DNA of 54,896 nt from Marinilabiliaceae bacterium UBA5488. GTDB taxonomy: Bacteria > Bacteroidota > Bacteroidia > Bacteroidales > Marinilabiliaceae. This document shows, piece by piece, positions 53,090-54,896 of the stretch; the first letter of the stretch is position 1, and each line of letters starts with the position of its first letter. The translations under genes were made by a program, and so were the position numbers. The notes under the pieces were generated by a model. That model ran no database searches. It saw only the letters and a program-made list of their open reading frames with translations, and was not told the origin of the DNA. The DNA lies in assembly GCA_002427105.1 (NCBI GenBank), contig DIPM01000007.1:1-54896 (forward strand), written 5' to 3'.

Positions 53090-53515
53090 ATGGAAAAGCT
53101 GCTGCTTGCTACTTTCTTTTTTTTCTGTCTCACGGCTGTCCAACTTCAGGGGCAAAATATTGCTTTTACCTATGACAAAGCCGGGAACCGTATTGAACGG
53201 AAAACAATCCTTTTAAAATCATCTTCAGCGAGCGAAAATGAACCGGAGCAACTCTTCGAAGACAGCCTTGCCGATCAGGAAATTCGAATTTACCCCAATC
53301 CCACTGAAGGACATCTAATGGTCAGCATTAGTCCCCTGGGAAACTATCCTAAAGGAAAAATTACTATTTCGGACATTAATGGAAGGCTTCTTATAACCCA
53401 AGAAATTGAAGGGCCCAACACCTCTTTAAACCTGAGCGATCAGCCTTCAGGTTTGTACCTTATGACCATAACTCTTGGTGAAGAATCATCAGTCTGGAAA
53501 ATTATAAAAAAATAA
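53090..53515 (+). CDS. Small secreted protein: single YD-like repeat plus T9SS type A sorting domain
   Basis: A 141-residue exported protein. The signal peptide is MEKLLLATFFFFCLTAVQLQG. The mature protein starts with FTYDKAGNRIERKT, the signature of an RHS/YD repeat, then a Ser/Glu-rich linker. The last 80 residues are a complete type A sorting domain (IRIYPNPTEGHLMVSI, then ITISDINGRLL and GLYLMTITLGEESSVWKI). It lies 29 bases upstream of the RHS gene. Either it is a small partner of RHS proteins or a relic of an RHS C terminus joined to a signal peptide. I recall similar short genes before RHS genes in other Bacteroidota, so a real partner role is possible. Confidence 0.75.
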   Translation: MEKLLLATFFFFCLTAVQLQGQNIAFTYDKAGNRIERKTILLKSSSASENEPEQLFEDSLADQEIRIYPNPTEGHLMVSISPLGNYPKGKITISDINGRLLITQEIEGPNTSLNLSDQPSGLYLMTITLGEESSVWKIIKK

Positions 53516-53544
53516 AATCCTTACCCATTCTCATTTTAACACCC

Positions 53545-54896
53545 ATGAAAAAGCGTTTACCCTTAGTCTGCATTTTTGTAATACTTACATTGTCTGCTTC
53601 ACCTTGTCTTTTGAGCTAAAGGCGCAGGAACGAAGTCAAGCTTCCGGCACCGATTGGGAGAACTGGAGTGAGGAACGAATTACCCAATGGGAAGATTCGC
53701 TAATTAACGCTCTATATCCCTCACCAGAAATTAGACAAACTACTACATTAGTTGAATCTAGCCAAACAAAAGGAGCTGCCGAAAGATCTCAGTCATTGCC
53801 TGCCCCACAGCTAAAATCTTCAACAATTTCTGTTGTCACCACAAATATTGATAAATCCAGGGCCGTCGGTGAAATACCTGTCATTACGGGTCATGGACCC
53901 AATGGTTCAGCTACGCTTCAGGTTCCTATACAGGTATATCCAGGACCAAAGGGCATACAGCCTCAGATATCACTGGCGTATAACGCACACGCCGGAAATG
54001 GAACATTAGGCGTAGGATGGAGTTTGTCCGGGATTTCTAAAATTACCCGGATTAACAGAAGTGTTTATTACGATGGGCAAGCAAATGGAGTTAGTAGAAC
54101 CAATGATGATGCATTTTCTTTGGATGGTATGCGCTTAATCAAATTGAGCAGCAATGCATCAAGTATCCGCTATGAATCCGAACAAGGTAAAATCATTGCC
54201 ATTGCCTATTTGTCAAACAATGTGATATCCCACTTTCTGGTACTTTATCCCAATGGCAACAAAGGAATATATGGTTATTCTACAAGCACAAGTCACAGCT
54301 TGGAATTCCCTCTTCTGTCAATGACAGACCCTTATCAGTTACTGAGCCTTCCGGAAAATCTACTACCTATTCATACAGCGGATTGACCACCACCACCACA
54401 TCGGAAAGAATAGCCACGGTACGTACCTATGACGCCCTGGGTGGAATGCTATCATCCAGAGACCCTGGAGGAACTATAACATATTCGCTGCGAGCAGATG
54501 GTCAACCCTCGGCTATTGAAGCTCCAGGTGGCATACGAACCACGTTTGCTTACGATTCGTTTGGTCGCCAAATTGGCATGGTTGATCCATCGGCAGGAAC
54601 CATCGCTTATGGATACGATAATGCTGGAAATATTAATAGACAGGTAGACGCCGAAGGTCGGATTACCACGATGGTGTACGATAAGTTTGGAAGGATCATC
54701 TCAAAGGCTACTCCCGAGGTTTCTACCTCCTATGGTTACAGCTCTGATGATTTAATTAAAGAAGTCCATGCAGTAATGGGACATCAACAAGCTATTCTTA
54801 TGACAGTTTCAACAGAGTGAAAACGATCAAAGAAACCGGGGCCGATGGAATGTGGTTGCAAAAGGAGTATAATTAGATAAAGAACTGACACGACGT
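53545..54896 (+). pseudogene. Degraded SpvB/RHS (YD-repeat) toxin-like gene, runs out of the window
   Basis: A signal peptide frame starts at ATG 53545 (MKKRLPLVCIFVILTLSAS) and hits TAA at about 53617. A different frame carries the SpvB-type N-terminal domain (VGEIPVITGHGPNGSATLQVPI, YPGPKGIQPQISLAYN, DDAFSLDGMRL), so there is a frameshift near the signal peptide. At about 54335 MTDPY joins out of frame to an RHS region (TEPSGKSTTYSYSG, then YD repeats TYDALGG, FAYDSFGRQIGM, YGYDNAGN and MVYDKFGR), implying a large deletion of the middle. A further one-base shift lies near 54770 (continuing NGTSTSYSYDSFNRVKTI) and another near 54873 (KEYN). Full-length relatives exceed 2000 residues. No functional product is likely. 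Confidence 0.8.

Noticed and set aside
53604..54386. TTG start for the SpvB-domain gene
   Set aside because: The natural signal peptide is in another frame just upstream (ATG 53545), so a frameshift explains the layout better than a TTG start.
1..54896. CRISPR arrays, prophage genes, rRNA operons and riboswitches
   Set aside because: No regular spaced repeats, phage structural or integrase genes, rRNA sequence or recognisable riboswitch core was seen.

Overview
The window looks like a chromosomal segment of an anaerobic or facultatively anaerobic member of the Bacteroidota, probably Bacteroidales or Marinilabiliales. The sequence signs are a Rho factor with a long disordered N-terminal insert, a short RpoD-type sigma factor, a tmRNA tag ending NYALAA, secreted proteins with type IX secretion (T9SS) sorting tails, a PorE-like T9SS lipoprotein, promoter matches of the TAnnTTTG type, and few Shine-Dalgarno sequences. 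No genus can be fixed from the sequence alone.

Layout. (1) 1-1483: an Eco57I-like type IIG restriction-modification gene on the minus strand, cut by the window edge and broken by an in-frame stop. (2) 1655-6113: information-processing genes: ssrA, rpe-rpoD, and rho transcribed divergently. (3) 6592-15853: an orphan AAA ATPase, then a pyruvate-PEP block: pyruvate:ferredoxin oxidoreductase, a dihydroorotate-dehydrogenase-like flavoprotein and pyruvate phosphate dikinase. (4) 15984-25162, minus strand: pyrF, an outer-membrane protein, prfA, purM, a PorE-like protein, lpdA and an AI-2E family permease. A MITE-like element lies between the outer-membrane protein and prfA. (5) 25522-34411, mostly plus: a YfiR-like protein, an SLC13 permease, a tiny CPC lipoprotein on the minus strand, a PanE-like reductase, a histidine kinase with its response regulator, and a four-domain sulfur-handling flavoprotein. 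(6) 34488-38851, minus: floA-nfeD-clpS, then a TPR/PD40/SPOR protein. (7) 39121-40149: recA. (8) 40273-51192: a secreted T9SS protein and a small plant-polysaccharide cluster (CE1-like esterase, GH3, type B carboxylesterase, GH5). (9) 51385-54896: a decayed zone with a broken ornithine/alanine racemase gene, a truncated ParD-like antitoxin, tRNA-Met, a small T9SS/YD protein and a multiply frameshifted SpvB/RHS gene.

How the parts fit. PFOR, PPDK and the GH/CE enzymes suit an organism that ferments plant polysaccharide. The PorE-like lipoprotein belongs to the export machine that would recognise the sorting tails seen on other proteins here. Most housekeeping genes are intact with canonical motifs. 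Damage is concentrated at the two ends of the window.

I found no CRISPR array, prophage, integrase, SusC/SusD pair or defence island beyond the broken type IIG gene. The most useful unlisted signals are a 41-aa CPC lipoprotein missed by length cut-offs, a 178-bp element with terminal inverted repeats and flanking TAATTA, a 91-nt nested three-stem structure after nifJ, and the tail-to-tail scar joining a racemase remnant to an antitoxin remnant.
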